Source: Acidobacteriaceae bacterium (lineage in GTDB: Bacteria > Acidobacteriota > Terriglobia > Terriglobales > Acidobacteriaceae). Taken from it: a stretch of 5,570 nt of DNA. The stretch is taken from contig PLYW01000032.1 of NCBI GenBank assembly GCA_003151875.1, positions 1 to 5,570 of the forward strand. Direction: 5' to 3'. The translations under genes and the position numbers were made by a program. Positions 5,341 through 5,570 of the stretch are shown piece by piece. The notes beneath the pieces are model-generated. The model worked only from the letters and a program-made list of their open reading frames with translations. It searched no databases and was not told the origin of the DNA. The first letter of the stretch is position 1. Each line of letters begins with the position of its first letter.

Positions 5341-5570
5341 ATGACAGAGATCACCACCATGCATTACCTCGTGGTTGCGGCGGCGCTTTTCATTATCGGC
5401 ACCATCGGCGTGCTGACGCGGCGCAACGTGGTCATCATCCTGATGTCGATTGAGTTGATCCTGAATGCCGTGAACCTGAACCTGGTGGCGTTCTCGCGGC
5501 TCTGGGGAATGCATGGGCAGGTGTTCGCTATCTTCGTGATCACCGATGCCGCCGCCGAAGCCGCAGTCGG
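5341..5570 (+). CDS. nuoK: NADH-quinone oxidoreductase subunit K (3' end outside window)
   Basis: The first 76 codons plus two bases are present, out of about 100 in the family. NuoK is a three-helix membrane subunit resembling MrpC/MnhC of Na+/H+ antiporters and carries two glutamates in the central proton path. Here these are E38, in MSIELILNAVNL (35-46), and E73, in AAAEAAVG (70-77), matching E36 and E72 of E. coli. RRN (27-29) in the first loop is also typical. The start has AAGAGGA (5328-5334) six bases before it. D69 stands where E. coli has Leu, one helical turn before E73, an extra acidic residue in the membrane. The ORF is open at the window end, with no sign of truncation. Confidence 0.95.
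   Translation, partial: MTEITTMHYLVVAAALFIIGTIGVLTRRNVVIILMSIELILNAVNLNLVAFSRLWGMHGQVFAIFVITDAAAEAAV

Overview
The window is GC-rich bacterial chromosome. It carries six consecutive genes for the proton-pumping NADH:quinone oxidoreductase (respiratory complex I) on the + strand, in the order nuoC-nuoD-nuoH-nuoI-nuoJ-nuoK, with nuoK cut by the window edge. Two small DUF507 genes read away from them on the - strand. Three features together suggest an Acidobacteriota-like genome: tandem DUF507 genes, an Ala/Pro/Lys-rich N-terminal extension on NuoC, and dispersed repeats of the type TCCTTCGACTC...GCTCAGGATGACA. The taxonomic call is inference from recalled patterns and was not checked by a search.

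Layout. Positions 7-557 (- strand) hold two homologous DUF507 genes of 91 and 92 codons that overlap by ATGA and so probably form an operon. Positions 558-879 are a 322-base divergent intergenic region. It contains a degenerate repeat copy, a perfect TGTGA-N6-TCACA palindrome and a second perfect dyad closer to nuoC. Positions 880-4620 hold nuoC, nuoD, nuoH and nuoI, joined by ATGA or TAATG overlaps. Positions 4621-4820 are a repeat-filled gap: a heptanucleotide tandem array followed by two copies of a dispersed element, the second containing a GC-rich hairpin. After the gap come nuoJ and the start of nuoK, one base apart.

How the genes work together. NuoC, NuoD and NuoI belong to the peripheral arm, where electrons pass along Fe-S clusters to quinone. 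NuoH forms the membrane part of the quinone chamber. NuoJ and NuoK are antiporter-like membrane subunits of the proton path. The NADH-dehydrogenase module genes nuoE, nuoF and nuoG, which often lie between nuoD and nuoH, are absent there, and nuoA/nuoB are not upstream of nuoC. The complex is therefore either encoded at several loci or lacks the NADH module.

Most notable points: NuoH carries an insertion of about 70 residues predicted to add two membrane helices; NuoC has a disordered extension of about 120 residues; a repeat cassette has invaded the operon between nuoI and nuoJ; and the region upstream of nuoC has a CRP/FNR-like palindrome. I see no wholly new system. This is a core respiratory operon with some unusual details.
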